Below, piece after piece: positions 35,246 through 44,219 of a stretch of 64,000 bases of DNA (the stretch's first letter is position 1; every line of letters begins with the position of its first letter). The stretch covers positions 100,566-164,565 of the forward strand of contig DASYHP010000030.1 of NCBI GenBank assembly GCA_035998495.1, written 5' to 3'. The DNA is from Mesorhizobium_B sp035998495 (lineage in GTDB: Bacteria; Pseudomonadota; Alphaproteobacteria; Rhizobiales; Rhizobiaceae). Made by a program: the position numbers and the translations under genes. The notes under the pieces were generated by a model. It worked only from the letters and a program-made list of their open reading frames with translations, was not told the origin of the DNA and ran no database searches.

Positions 35246-37048
35246 ATGGCCGACACAACGACGGGTTCCGCTTCGCCGGCCACCGACGCGGACGCCGCCA
35301 GCCCCGCCCCAAGCGGCGAGCCTGCCGCGGCTCCGGTCCAGACGGTCGGAAGCGGCGCGCCGAAGCCGCCCAAACCCTGGCTCAAGAGCTATCCCAGCGT
35401 CGTGCCGCCGGAGATCGGCCCGCTTGCGGATGCTTCGATCGGCGACATGCTGGTGAAAGCCTGCCAGCGCTATGCGGGACGGCCCGCCTTCACCTCGCTC
35501 GGCCGTAGCTTGACCTATGCGGAAGTGGAAAAGCTCTCGGCCGCCTTCGGCGCCTTCCTGCAATCGCGGGGCTTGGAGAAGGGCGGGCGGGTGGCGCTGA
35601 TGATGCCCAACGTCCTCCCTTATCCCATCGCCATGACGGGAGCGCTCCGCGCCGGACTGACGGTGGTGAACGTCAACCCGCTCTACACCGCGCGCGAACT
35701 CGAGCAACAGCTCAGGGATTCGGGTGCGGAAGCCATCGTGATCCTGGAGAACTTCGCCCACACGCTCAGCCAAGCGATCGGCCGGACGTCCGTCAAGCAC
35801 GTCATCGTAGCCTCCATGGGCGAGCTGCAGCCGGCCGTGAAAGGCATGCTGGTGAACTTCGTGGTGCGGCGCGTGAAGAAGATGGTGCCGGCCTGGTCGC
35901 TGCCCGACCATGTGCGCTTCACCGACGCGCTCGCGGAAGGATCGCGGCTCAAGCTCGCGCCCACCGCCGTCGGACCCGACGACATCGCCTTCCTGCAATA
36001 CACCGGCGGCACCACGGGCGTCTCGAAGGGCGCCGTCCTGCTGCACCGAAACGTGCTGAGCAATGTCGCGCAGAACGCGCTCTGGCTCGAAAGCGCCTAT
36101 GCGGTGAAGCCCAAGCCCGACCGGCTGGTCTTCCTGTGCGCGTTGCCGCTCTACCACATCTACGCGCTCACCGTGAACGCGATCATGGGCATGCAGCAAG
36201 GCGCGCTCAACGTGCTCATCGCCAACCCGCGCGACATCCCCGCGCTCGCCAAGGAATACGCCAAGCACAAGATCAACGTGTTCCCCGGCCTCAACACGCT
36301 GTTCAACGCGCTTCTCAACAACGAAGCGTTCCGCAAGCTCGACTTCTCGCCGCTGCTGCTCACCTTCGGCGGCGGCATGGCGGTGCAGCGGCCCGTGGCC
36401 GAGCGCTGGAAGGAGCTGACGGGCATCCTGATCGCGGAGGGCTATGGTCTGTCCGAAACCTCGCCCGTCGCGACGGCCAATCCCTTCAACCGCGAGGAAT
36501 TCTCAGGAACCATCGGCGTGCCCCTGCCCTCCACCGAGGTCGTGGTCCGCAACGATGCGGGTGAGGATCTGCCCTTCGGCGAAGTGGGCGAGATCCTGAT
36601 CCGCGGCCCGCAGGTGATGAAGGGCTATTGGAACCAGACGGAGGAAACGGCGAAGGCCTTCACGCCGGACGGCTTTTTCAAGACCGGCGATCTCGGCTTC
36701 ATGAACGAGGATGGCTACATCAAGATCGTGGACCGCAAGAAGGACATGATCCTGGTCTCGGGCTTCAACGTCTATCCCAACGAGCTCGAAGAGGTGGTCG
36801 CGCGGCATCCCGGCGTGCTGGAGGCCGCCGCGGTCGGCGTGCCCGACGAGAAGGCCGGCGAGGTGCCGAAGCTGTTCGTCGTCAAGAAGGACCCGAACCT
36901 CTCGGAAGAGGACGTCCGCGAGTTCTGCCGGGAGAACCTGACCAACTATAAGCGGCCCCGCTATATCGAGTTCCGAAGCGAGCTGCCCAAGAGCAATGTG
37001 GGCAAGATCCTTCGCCGCGAGCTGAAGGCCGAGGCCGGCAAGACGTAA
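35246..37048 (+). CDS. fadD: Long-chain fatty acid--CoA ligase
   Basis: 600-residue AMP-forming acyl-CoA synthetase. The P-loop-like motif is IAFLQYTGGTTGVSKGA near residue 250, the adenine motif is EGYGLSETSPVA near 395, and A8 is GFFKTGDLGFMNEDGYIKIVD. The C-terminal catalytic Lys is in SNVGKILRREL. The first ~40 residues are an Ala/Pro/Ser-rich extension before the conserved start. ATG at 35246 follows GGGAGGGTAAAG. It activates fatty acids for beta-oxidation. Its stop codon directly abuts the convergent HAD gene stop. Confidence 0.93.
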   Translation: MADTTTGSASPATDADAASPAPSGEPAAAPVQTVGSGAPKPPKPWLKSYPSVVPPEIGPLADASIGDMLVKACQRYAGRPAFTSLGRSLTYAEVEKLSAAFGAFLQSRGLEKGGRVALMMPNVLPYPIAMTGALRAGLTVVNVNPLYTARELEQQLRDSGAEAIVILENFAHTLSQAIGRTSVKHVIVASMGELQPAVKGMLVNFVVRRVKKMVPAWSLPDHVRFTDALAEGSRLKLAPTAVGPDDIAFLQYTGGTTGVSKGAVLLHRNVLSNVAQNALWLESAYAVKPKPDRLVFLCALPLYHIYALTVNAIMGMQQGALNVLIANPRDIPALAKEYAKHKINVFPGLNTLFNALLNNEAFRKLDFSPLLLTFGGGMAVQRPVAERWKELTGILIAEGYGLSETSPVATANPFNREEFSGTIGVPLPSTEVVVRNDAGEDLPFGEVGEILIRGPQVMKGYWNQTEETAKAFTPDGFFKTGDLGFMNEDGYIKIVDRKKDMILVSGFNVYPNELEEVVARHPGVLEAAAVGVPDEKAGEVPKLFVVKKDPNLSEEDVREFCRENLTNYKRPRYIEFRSELPKSNVGKILRRELKAEAGKT

Positions 37049-37780
37049 TCAGAGCGCATGCGCAGGCATCCGCCCCTCGCGTTCGAGCCAGGCCGGCAGA
37101 TCCGCGGCCGAGCCCAGCACCACGTCGGCCAGCGGTTCGAGCGTTTCCCGTGTCCCCGTTCCGCTGAGCACGCCGACGCTCAAGCCGGCGCTTGCGGCGC
37201 GCGCCATCACCAGATCGTGGCGGTTGTCGCCCACCACGGCCACCTCGAAGGGGCTCAAATGCGCGTGTTCGGCGAAGGCGAGCACGGGGCCAGGCGCGGG
37301 CTTGGGTTCGCTTACGGCGTCATAGCCGTACACCGCCTCGAACAGCGCCGCGAGGCCGAGGGCATCTAGGGTGCGCTTGGCCCCCTCGGTCGAGTCGTTG
37401 GTGGCGACCCCCAGCTTCAGCCCGGCTCCGCGCAGGGTGGCGAGCGCCTGCCCCACGCCTGGCAAAAGCACGGCCCGCGCGGCTCCCTCCCTTGCCGTGA
37501 AGGCGTCGAAATCAGCCACGCGCTCTTTCCGCATGTCGGGCGCGAGGGTGGGGAACCAGAGGTCCACGATTTCGGCGTTGGTGCCGGCCGCGATCACCGA
37601 GTCCGGCAGGAAGCGGCGGGCGTTCGCGTCGAACCCGCCGAGCACGAGCAGCCGCTCGGCTTCCCTCCCATCGCCGCCCGTGGCCTCCAGCGCCAGCGCC
37701 TCGGCAATGCCGAGCCAAGTGCGCTCGAAGTCGATGAGCGTGCCGTCCTTGTCGAAGAGAACCGCCTTGATGGTGGTCAT
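37049..37780 (-). CDS. HAD-family hydrolase (phosphoglycolate phosphatase-like)
   Basis: 243-residue HAD subfamily I phosphatase. Motif I is VLFDKDGTLIDFERTW, motif II is GVATNDSTEGAKR near residue 125, and motif III/IV are SEPKPAPGPVL and VVGDNRHDLVMARAA. Motif I reads DKDGT where many phosphoglycolate phosphatases read DLDGT; both aspartates are intact. The pgi stop overlaps its start by four bases. Substrate is likely a small phosphorylated metabolite but is not proven. Confidence 0.88.
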   Translation of the reverse strand: MTTIKAVLFDKDGTLIDFERTWLGIAEALALEATGGDGREAERLLVLGGFDANARRFLPDSVIAAGTNAEIVDLWFPTLAPDMRKERVADFDAFTAREGAARAVLLPGVGQALATLRGAGLKLGVATNDSTEGAKRTLDALGLAALFEAVYGYDAVSEPKPAPGPVLAFAEHAHLSPFEVAVVGDNRHDLVMARAASAGLSVGVLSGTGTRETLEPLADVVLGSAADLPAWLEREGRMPAHAL

Positions 37781-39411
37781 GCCGCTCCGCCTTGGCCGCG
37801 CTGGGCGTGGATGAAGCGGACCAGCCCCGCCGTCGAGCCGTCGCGGCCGCTCGCCCCCTCCTTGCCCTCCACCACGGGCAAAAGGCCCGTGGCGAGCTCC
37901 TTGCCGAGTTCAACGCCCCACTGGTCGAAGGAGTTGATGCCGAACAGCGCGCCCTCCACAAAGACCCGGTGCTCGAAGAGCGCGAGGATCCGGCCGAGCG
38001 TGAAGGGATCGAGCTTGCGGTAGAGGACCGTCAGCGACGGCCGGTTGCCCGAGAACACGCGGTGCGGAGCGACCTCCTCCACGCGGGCTTGCGCCATCCC
38101 CTTGCCCAGCATCTGTTCCCGCGCCTCTTCCAGCGTGCGGCCGCGCATCAACGCCTCGCCTTGGGCCAAACAGTTCGCGAGAAGCAGGTCATGGTGGTGT
38201 TTCAGATGCGGCTCATGCCCTTCGGCCGCTGCCAGGAACTCGACGGGGATGATGTCGGTGCCCTGGTGGAGGAGTTGGAAGAAGGCGTGCTGGCCGTTGG
38301 TGCCGGGCTCGCCCCAGACGAGCGGGCCGGTCTGCGTGGACACGGCCTCTCCTTCGAGCGTGACGCTCTTGCCATTCGACTCCATGTCGAGCTGCTGGAG
38401 ATAGGCGGGCAGGCGCTGGAGGCGCTGGTCATAAGGGATCACCGCGCGGGCCGGAAAACCGCAGATCACGCGGTGCCACCAGCCGATCAATCCCAGCACG
38501 ACAGGCATGTTCTCGAGCGCCGGCGCCTCCCGGAAGTGCCGGTCCATGGCATGCGCGCCGGCCAGGAACTCACGAAAGCGTCGGGGCCCGACCGCCAGCA
38601 TGATCGGCAGGCCGATCGCCGACCATAGCGAGTAGCGGCCGCCCACCCAGTCCCAGAAGCCGAACACGCGGTCCCCGGCGATGCCGAACGCGGCCACATG
38701 ATCGAGCGCCGTGGAAACGGCCGCGAAATTTGTTCCGACCGCCGCCTCGCCCAGCGCGTCGCGAAGCCACGCCCGCGCGGACTGGGCGTTGGTCATAGTT
38801 TCGACGGTCGTGAAGGTTTTCGAGGCCACGATGAAGAGCGTGGTCGCCGGGTCGAGCCCCTTCAGCGTATCGGCGAGATGCGCGCCGTCCACATTGCTGA
38901 CGAAATGCGCGCGCGGCCCGTCGTGGTAGGGGGCCAGGGCCAGCACCGCCATGGCCGGACCCAAATCGGAGCCGCCGATGCCGATGTTCACGACATCGGC
39001 GATCGGCTTGCCGGTGGCGCCCCAGGCCTCGCCGCTCCGGACGCTCTCGGCGAAGCGGCTCATGCGGTCGAGCACATTGCGCACATCTTGGGCGATGTCG
39101 TTCCGGGCGTCCAGGTCACGCAGGGCGACGTGCAGCACCGCGCGATCCTCCGTGGCGTTGATGTGCTCGCCGCCGAACATGGCGGCGCGGCGCTCCTCCA
39201 CGCCGGCCCTGTGCGCCAGTTCGGCGAGCAGCCGCATGGTTTCTCCGGTCACCGCGCATTTCGACCAGTCGAGCAGCATGCCTTCGTGCTCGATCGACAA
39301 GCGGCGGAACCGCTCGGGATCGCTTCGGAACGCGTCCCGCATGTCGGCCGGCGCCTGCCCATGATGCGCCCGAAGCGCCTCGATCTCCCCGGCGATGCTG
39401 AGCGGCGTCAT
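37777..39411 (-). CDS. pgi: Glucose-6-phosphate isomerase
   Basis: 544-residue phosphoglucose isomerase interconverting glucose-6-P and fructose-6-P. Signature 1 is IGIGGSDLGPAMAVLAL near residue 143. A sugar-phosphate loop is FIVASKTFTTVETMTNA. The catalytic Glu/His regions are VWGEPGTNGQHAFFQLLHQG near 345, and signature 2 is FGINSFDQWGVELGKEL near 495. It is followed, with 4-bp overlap, by the HAD phosphatase. Start at 39411. Confidence 0.95.
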   Translation of the reverse strand: MTPLSIAGEIEALRAHHGQAPADMRDAFRSDPERFRRLSIEHEGMLLDWSKCAVTGETMRLLAELAHRAGVEERRAAMFGGEHINATEDRAVLHVALRDLDARNDIAQDVRNVLDRMSRFAESVRSGEAWGATGKPIADVVNIGIGGSDLGPAMAVLALAPYHDGPRAHFVSNVDGAHLADTLKGLDPATTLFIVASKTFTTVETMTNAQSARAWLRDALGEAAVGTNFAAVSTALDHVAAFGIAGDRVFGFWDWVGGRYSLWSAIGLPIMLAVGPRRFREFLAGAHAMDRHFREAPALENMPVVLGLIGWWHRVICGFPARAVIPYDQRLQRLPAYLQQLDMESNGKSVTLEGEAVSTQTGPLVWGEPGTNGQHAFFQLLHQGTDIIPVEFLAAAEGHEPHLKHHHDLLLANCLAQGEALMRGRTLEEAREQMLGKGMAQARVEEVAPHRVFSGNRPSLTVLYRKLDPFTLGRILALFEHRVFVEGALFGINSFDQWGVELGKELATGLLPVVEGKEGASGRDGSTAGLVRFIHAQRGQGGAA

Positions 39412-39495
39412 GACAGGCTCCTCGGGATGTGGCGACTGTCCCGCGCACTAACAGCCGCGGGCCGGCTCAGGAAGAGCCAAGCACCACGAAGCGAC

Positions 39496-39545
39496 CACAG
39501 TTCTGGACCAATGCGAATTCTTCCTGGCACAAGTTCCTGGACCAA
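39496..39545 (+). promoter_or_regulatory. Direct repeats, likely MocR/TauR-type operator
   Basis: Two direct copies of AGTTC(C)TGGACCAA, with CTGGACCAA cores at 39503-39511 and 39537-39545 (34 bp apart) and a half copy TTCCTGG at 39521-39527. CTGGAC direct repeats are known for TauR and other MocR regulators. The site lies 74 bp upstream of the MocR gene start. Confidence 0.6.
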
Positions 39546-39618
39546 GAACGCCGCGTTAGGATGCGTGAAAATCGGGGCAAGCTTTTCAGCCCCACCGCGC
39601 GGCAGCGGAGGAAATGAC

Positions 39619-41109
39619 GTGGCGAGCCGAACCGACAGCACCATCTGGTCGGGCCTGTTCCGGATCTCGCCGGATTCGGGCCAGACCCTGCAGGCCCAGA
39701 TTCGCCAGGCAATCGTGGCGGCCATCCTCGACCGCCAGATCGCGGCATCCATGCCGCTCCCCTCCTGCCGGGTGCTCGCCGACCGGCTGGGCGTCGCGCG
39801 CGGCACCGTGGTGCTGGCTTTCCAGCAACTGGTGGACCAAGGCTTTCTCATCGCACGCGAGCGCCGGGGCCACTTCGTCAATCCCGAAGCGCTGGCGGCT
39901 CCCGTCCGAGCGGTCGCGGGTGCGGGGCTCTCGTCGAGGAAGATCGACTGGAAAGCGCGGCGTCGCCTGGCGCCCTCCGAGCTGCCGCCGCCCATCAAGC
40001 AGTTCAACTGGATCAAGTCGTCCTATCCCTTCGTTTATGGGCAGTTCGACCCCGCGCTCTTTCCCACGGCCGAATGGCGCGAGTGCAACCGCATGGCGCT
40101 GGCCGTGCTCGAAATCCGGGAATGGGCGGCCGACCAGGCGGATCGCGACGACCCGCTCCTGATCGAGCAGATCCAGGCGCGGCTCCTGCCCCGGCGCGGC
40201 ATCTTCGCGAGCCCCGATGAGATCATCGTTACGCTCGGTGCGCAGAACGCCATCTACATGCTGGCCGCGCTCCTGATGGGCAAGGGATCGACGGTCGCCA
40301 TGGAGGACCCCGGTTATCCCGACGCGCGCTCCATCTTCCGGCTCGCGGGGGCCGACATCGAGCCCGTGCCGGTGGACGCGTCAGGCCTCGTCACGGCGGC
40401 CGTCCCGCCGCAGGCGAACTTCGTGTTCGTGACGCCCAGCCATCACTGCCCGACCATGGTGCCGATGTCGCCTGAGCGCCGGCAGGCGCTGCTGGCGGAC
40501 GCCGAACGGCACGACCGGATCGTCATCGAGGACGGCTATGACAGCCAGCTTCTCGACGACACGCCGGCCGAGGCGCTGAAAAGCATCGACCGCTCGGGCC
40601 GGGTGATCTATGTCGGCTCCCTGTCCAAGACGCTCGCGCCGGGCTTGCGGTTGGGCTTCATCGTGGCGTCCAGCGAGTTGATCGCGGAGCTGCGCGCGCT
40701 GCGCCGCTTCATGCTGCGCCATCCGCCCGCCAACAACCAGCGGGCCGTGGCGCTGTTTCTCTCGCTCGGCCATCATGACGCGCTGGTGCGCCGGCTGTCG
40801 GCCGCCTTCGCCGAGCGGCGCCGGCGGCTCGCCCAGGCGGTGGAGGCCTTCCTCCCGGACTGGCGCGTCGCGCCTGCGACGGGCGGCACCTCCATCTGGC
40901 TCGAAGGCCCGCGCGGCACGGATGCGCGCAGCCTGGCCGAAGCCGCGGCGGCGCGCTCGGTGCTGATCGAGCCGGGCGACCGCTTCTTCGCGGCCGGCGC
41001 GCCATCGCGCTTCGTCCGGCTCGGCATTTCCTCCATCGCGCTTCAGCACATCGAACCCGGCATCCGCGAACTCGCTACGGCCGCGGGCCGCCGCCCGGCT
41101 GCCGCCTGA
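39619..41109 (+). CDS. MocR/TauR-type PLP-dependent transcriptional regulator
   Basis: 496 residues. An N-terminal GntR winged helix includes LPSCRVLADRLGVARGTVVL (residues 52-71). A fold-type I aminotransferase domain spans about 120-490, with the PLP-lysine segment YVGSLSKTLAPGLRLGFI near 340 and IVIEDGYDSQLL before it. The start is GTG at 39619 with GGAGGAAATGAC upstream; the longer open frame from 38698 is antisense to pgi and rejected. MocR proteins bind a PLP-adduct ligand. It is followed by an MttB-family gene 35 bp downstream, so I infer it controls amine or amino-sulfonate use. Confidence 0.88.
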   Translation: MASRTDSTIWSGLFRISPDSGQTLQAQIRQAIVAAILDRQIAASMPLPSCRVLADRLGVARGTVVLAFQQLVDQGFLIARERRGHFVNPEALAAPVRAVAGAGLSSRKIDWKARRRLAPSELPPPIKQFNWIKSSYPFVYGQFDPALFPTAEWRECNRMALAVLEIREWAADQADRDDPLLIEQIQARLLPRRGIFASPDEIIVTLGAQNAIYMLAALLMGKGSTVAMEDPGYPDARSIFRLAGADIEPVPVDASGLVTAAVPPQANFVFVTPSHHCPTMVPMSPERRQALLADAERHDRIVIEDGYDSQLLDDTPAEALKSIDRSGRVIYVGSLSKTLAPGLRLGFIVASSELIAELRALRRFMLRHPPANNQRAVALFLSLGHHDALVRRLSAAFAERRRRLAQAVEAFLPDWRVAPATGGTSIWLEGPRGTDARSLAEAAAARSVLIEPGDRFFAAGAPSRFVRLGISSIALQHIEPGIRELATAAGRRPAAA

Positions 41110-41144
41110 CGCTTCTCAACCCGAAAACACACGGATTCCCCGGA

Positions 41145-42737
41145 ATGGATCAGAACGCCACGGAAATGCCGTATAGCGAAAAGCCCGCTTCCGCCAGAGG
41201 CCGCGCAGGCGGAAGGGAAGCACGGCGCGCGCTTCGCACCGCGCCGCTCGCCGCGGATGTCCGCCCCATCCGGCCGGGACTGGAGGGCGGCACTTACACG
41301 CCCCTGCGACGCGCCGACCTCGAGCGCATCCATGAAGCGGTGCTCACGCTCCTAGAGACCGTCGGCTTCGCCAATGCGATTCCTTCGGCGATCGAGGCGC
41401 TGACGCGCGTGGGCGCCGTTTACGGCGAGGACAAGCGCGTCCGCTTTCCGCGCCGGCTCGTGCTCGACACGATCCGGAACGCCCCGCGCGGCTTCACGCT
41501 GCACGGCCAGGATCCCAAGCACGACATGATCGTGCAGGGCCGCCGCGTGCATTACGGCACCGCGGGGGCGGCCGTGCATGTCGTCGATGTGGAGAAGCGC
41601 GAATACAGGGAGTCGCTTCTTCAGGACATCTACGACGCCGCGCGGATCGTGGATGGGCTCGACAACATCCACTTCTTCCAGCGGCCGATGGTGCCGCGCG
41701 ACATGGTCGATCCCGCCGATCTCGACTTCAACACGCTTTATGCCTGCGTGATGGGCACGTCCAAGCATGTGGGCGTGTCGTTCACGGTGCGCGAGAACGT
41801 CAAGCCCGCGCTCGACATGCTTTACGCCATTGCCGGCGGGGAGGAGAATTTTCGCGCGCGGCCCTTCGTCAGCAATTCCAACTGCTTCGTGGTGCCGCCC
41901 ATGAAGTTCGCGGAGGACGCCTGCGGCGTGCTGGAGGCCTGCGTGGAAGGCGGCATTCCGATCCTGCTTCTTTCCGCCGGCCAGGCTGGGGCCACCGCGC
42001 CGGCGGCGATCGCCGGCGCGGTCGTGCAGGCCGTGGCCGAGGTGCTGGCGGGCCTCATCTACGTGAACGCGCTCAAGCCCGGCCACCCGGCCATCTTCGG
42101 CACCTGGCCCTTCGTGTCGGACCTGCGCACGGGCGCCATGTCCGGCGGATCGGCCGAGCAGGCGCTGCTCACGTCCGCCTGCGCGCAGATGGCTCAGTTC
42201 TACGACCTGCCCGGCGGCTCGGCCGCCGGCATGGCGGACTCCAAGCTGCCCGACATCCAGTCGGGCTTCGAGAAGGGCATCACCAACGTCATGGCGGGCT
42301 TGTCGGGGCTCAACCTCGTCTATGAATCGGCGGGCATGCACGCGTCGCTGCTCGGCTTCTGCCTGGAAAGCCTCATCATCGACAACGACATGCTGGGCAT
42401 GTGCCAGCGCTGCGTGCGCGGCATCGAGGTGACGGACGAGAACCTTTCCGTCGCGACCATCAGCGACGTCTGCATGAACGGCCCCGGCCATTATCTCGGG
42501 CACGAGCAGACGCTGACGCTCATGCAGACGGAGTATTTCTACCCGGCCGTGGGCGACCGCTTCTCGCCCAAGGAATGGAACGAGAAAGGCCGGCCGGACA
42601 TCCTCCAAAGAGCCATCGAGGAGAAGCGGCGCGTGCTGTCCTCCATCTTCCCGCGCCATGTGCCGAAGGCGATCGATGACCACCTCCGCGCGACCCATGC
42701 CAACGTCAAGCTGCCGCGGCAAAGCATGGGATGGTGA
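41145..42737 (+). CDS. Trimethylamine methyltransferase (MttB) family protein, non-pyrrolysine
   Basis: 530-residue MttB-superfamily protein. Conserved blocks are VHYGTAGAAVHVVDVEKREY near residue 130, VSFTVRENVKPALDMLYAIAGG near 210, FVVPPMKFAEDACGVLEACV near 247, and GMADSKLPDIQSGFEKG near 365. There is no in-frame TAG, so it belongs to the non-Pyl group that includes glycine-betaine methyltransferases (MtgB). No corrinoid protein or corrinoid methyltransferase is adjacent. Substrate is probably a quaternary amine. It overlaps the next gene by 7 bp. Confidence 0.85.
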   Translation: MDQNATEMPYSEKPASARGRAGGREARRALRTAPLAADVRPIRPGLEGGTYTPLRRADLERIHEAVLTLLETVGFANAIPSAIEALTRVGAVYGEDKRVRFPRRLVLDTIRNAPRGFTLHGQDPKHDMIVQGRRVHYGTAGAAVHVVDVEKREYRESLLQDIYDAARIVDGLDNIHFFQRPMVPRDMVDPADLDFNTLYACVMGTSKHVGVSFTVRENVKPALDMLYAIAGGEENFRARPFVSNSNCFVVPPMKFAEDACGVLEACVEGGIPILLLSAGQAGATAPAAIAGAVVQAVAEVLAGLIYVNALKPGHPAIFGTWPFVSDLRTGAMSGGSAEQALLTSACAQMAQFYDLPGGSAAGMADSKLPDIQSGFEKGITNVMAGLSGLNLVYESAGMHASLLGFCLESLIIDNDMLGMCQRCVRGIEVTDENLSVATISDVCMNGPGHYLGHEQTLTLMQTEYFYPAVGDRFSPKEWNEKGRPDILQRAIEEKRRVLSSIFPRHVPKAIDDHLRATHANVKLPRQSMGW

Positions 42738-43459
42738 GCGCCTCCCGCCGAAGACTTCTCGCCGCCGGCGGAACGCTGGCGGCGGCTCGGCTGTTTGTGG
42801 GCCGAGCAAAGGCGGGCGCTTCCATGCCGCATGTGGTTCTTCTCGGCGACTCCATCTTCGACAACGCAGCCTATGTGGGCGGCGCGCCGGACGTGGTGCG
42901 GCAGTTGCGCGCAAAGCTGCCGGAGGGTTTTCGCGCGACGCTTCTGGCCGTGGACGGCGCGGTGACGGCGGGCGTTCAAAGCCAACTCCGGCGTCTGCCC
43001 GCTGACGCCAGCCACCTCGTGGTCAGCGTGGGCGGCAACGACGCGCTGCGCCATTCCGGCATCCTGGCGGAAAGCGCGCGCTCGGTGGCCGAAGCCGTCC
43101 ACCGCATCGCCGGCGCGACCGACGAGTTCGCGACCGACTACCGCGCCATGCTGGACGCGGTGCTCGCCCAGAACCTGCCGACTGCCGTCTGCACGATCTA
43201 CGACCCGCGCTTTGACGACCCGCTCCAGCGCAAGCTCGCCGCGACCGCGCTTGCCACCTTCAACGACCGCATCACGCGCGAGGGTTTTTCGCGCGGGCTG
43301 CCGCTGATCGACCTGCGCCTGATCTGCAACGAGGACCGCGACTTCGCCAACCCGATCGAGCCCTCGGCGCGTGGCGGCGACAAGATCGCGGCGGCCATCG
43401 CGGGGCTGGTGACGGGACACGGGTTCGGCGCGGGCCCGCCGGTCGTGATCGCGCGCTGA
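42731..43459 (+). CDS. Secreted SGNH/GDSL-like hydrolase with atypical catalytic His region
   Basis: 242 residues. The N-terminal signal ASRRRLLAAGGTLAAARLF has a twin-arginine look (RRR before a hydrophobic stretch). Block I is VVLLGDSIFDNAAYVG, and block III is VVSVGGNDALRH. The position that normally holds the Asp-X-X-His pair reads NPIEPSARGGDKIAAAIAG, with no His. It overlaps the methyltransferase stop by seven bases, so it is in the same operon. Either a different base activates Ser or the protein is not an esterase. Confidence 0.75.
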   Translation: MVSASRRRLLAAGGTLAAARLFVGRAKAGASMPHVVLLGDSIFDNAAYVGGAPDVVRQLRAKLPEGFRATLLAVDGAVTAGVQSQLRRLPADASHLVVSVGGNDALRHSGILAESARSVAEAVHRIAGATDEFATDYRAMLDAVLAQNLPTAVCTIYDPRFDDPLQRKLAATALATFNDRITREGFSRGLPLIDLRLICNEDRDFANPIEPSARGGDKIAAAIAGLVTGHGFGAGPPVVIAR

Positions 43460-43472
43460 GCGGGGTTTCTTC

Positions 43473-43781
43473 GTGCATCTCGTGCAGCTCCTCCTGCCGC
43501 TGTTCAGCAACGAGGGCGAGCCGTTCGGCCAGGCGCTTTTCGCCCAAGTGGAGGCGGAGCTGGCGGAACGCTTCGGCGGCGTCACCGCCTTCACCCGCGC
43601 GCCGGCGGACGGGCGCTGGCGCAACGAGGCGGAGGGCGAGGTGCATGACGAGGTCGTGCTGTTCGAGGCGATGGTGGAGCGGCTCGACGAGGCCTGGTGG
43701 GGCGCATACCGCCGCGCGCTCGAAGGGCGTTTCCGGCAGGACACGGTGCTGATCCGCGCGACCGAGGTGCGGCTGCTTTAG
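43473..43781 (+). CDS. Conserved hypothetical protein
   Basis: 102 residues, GTG start at 43473: HLVQLLLPLFSNEGEPFGQ, then AELAERFGGVTAFTRAPADG and a Trp-containing helix. No named domain or catalytic motif was recognised, but the composition and periodic pattern are those of a real small globular protein. It follows the GDSL-like gene by 13 bp and may be translated with it. Function unknown. Confidence 0.6.
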   Translation: MHLVQLLLPLFSNEGEPFGQALFAQVEAELAERFGGVTAFTRAPADGRWRNEAEGEVHDEVVLFEAMVERLDEAWWGAYRRALEGRFRQDTVLIRATEVRLL

Positions 43782-43793
43782 GAACCTGCCCGG

Positions 43794-44057
43794 TCAGCCG
43801 ATGTCCTGCTCGATCCGGTGAAGCATCTCGCGCGCGTCGAGCTGGGCAAAAGCTTCCCATTCCCAGCCGAGCCCCAGGCGCCGGGCCTGCGAGAGCTGCT
43901 CGAGCGCATGCAGGAGCGTGAGGCAGCGGCCGTCGAGCTGTTCGGCCTCGCGGTAGCCGGCCACGCGCCGCAGCTCGGCCTCGGCGGACTCCATCGGCAG
44001 CTCGGCCTTCCCCTCGATGGCGTCGATGAGGGTGCGGAGCGCTTTGGGTTGAGCCAT
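43794..44057 (-). CDS. Small hypothetical protein
   Basis: 87 residues if started at the ATG 44057 (MAQPKALRTLIDAIEGKAEL); a GTG at 44102 would add 15. Helical, with AGG six bases before the ATG. No domain recognised. It ends 12 bp from the convergent 102-residue gene. Codon use is ordinary for the window. Confidence 0.45.
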   Translation of the reverse strand: MAQPKALRTLIDAIEGKAELPMESAEAELRRVAGYREAEQLDGRCLTLLHALEQLSQARRLGLGWEWEAFAQLDAREMLHRIEQDIG

Positions 44058-44219
44058 CGCGAACCTGCCCGCGGACTTTGCCGCCGCTTGAACTCGGAAC
44101 ACTTCGACGGCGAATTAAGCCGCGGTGTTTCATCCGGTTCCTACAACAGGCAGTTCACGAAATCGCGAACGGCCGAGCCCGCAGGCCGCAAAACGCGCTC
44201 GCGCCGTGGCGGCCGCGCG

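Noticed and set aside
37049..39411. Fused phosphatase-isomerase
   Set aside because: The two genes overlap by four bases but are in different frames with clear separate stops and starts.
38698..41109. 803-codon frame containing the MocR gene
   Set aside because: The first 300 codons are antisense to pgi; the GTG at 39619 with GGAGGA is the credible start.
41145..42737. Pyrrolysine-type MttB
   Set aside because: No in-frame TAG; length and frame are complete without readthrough.
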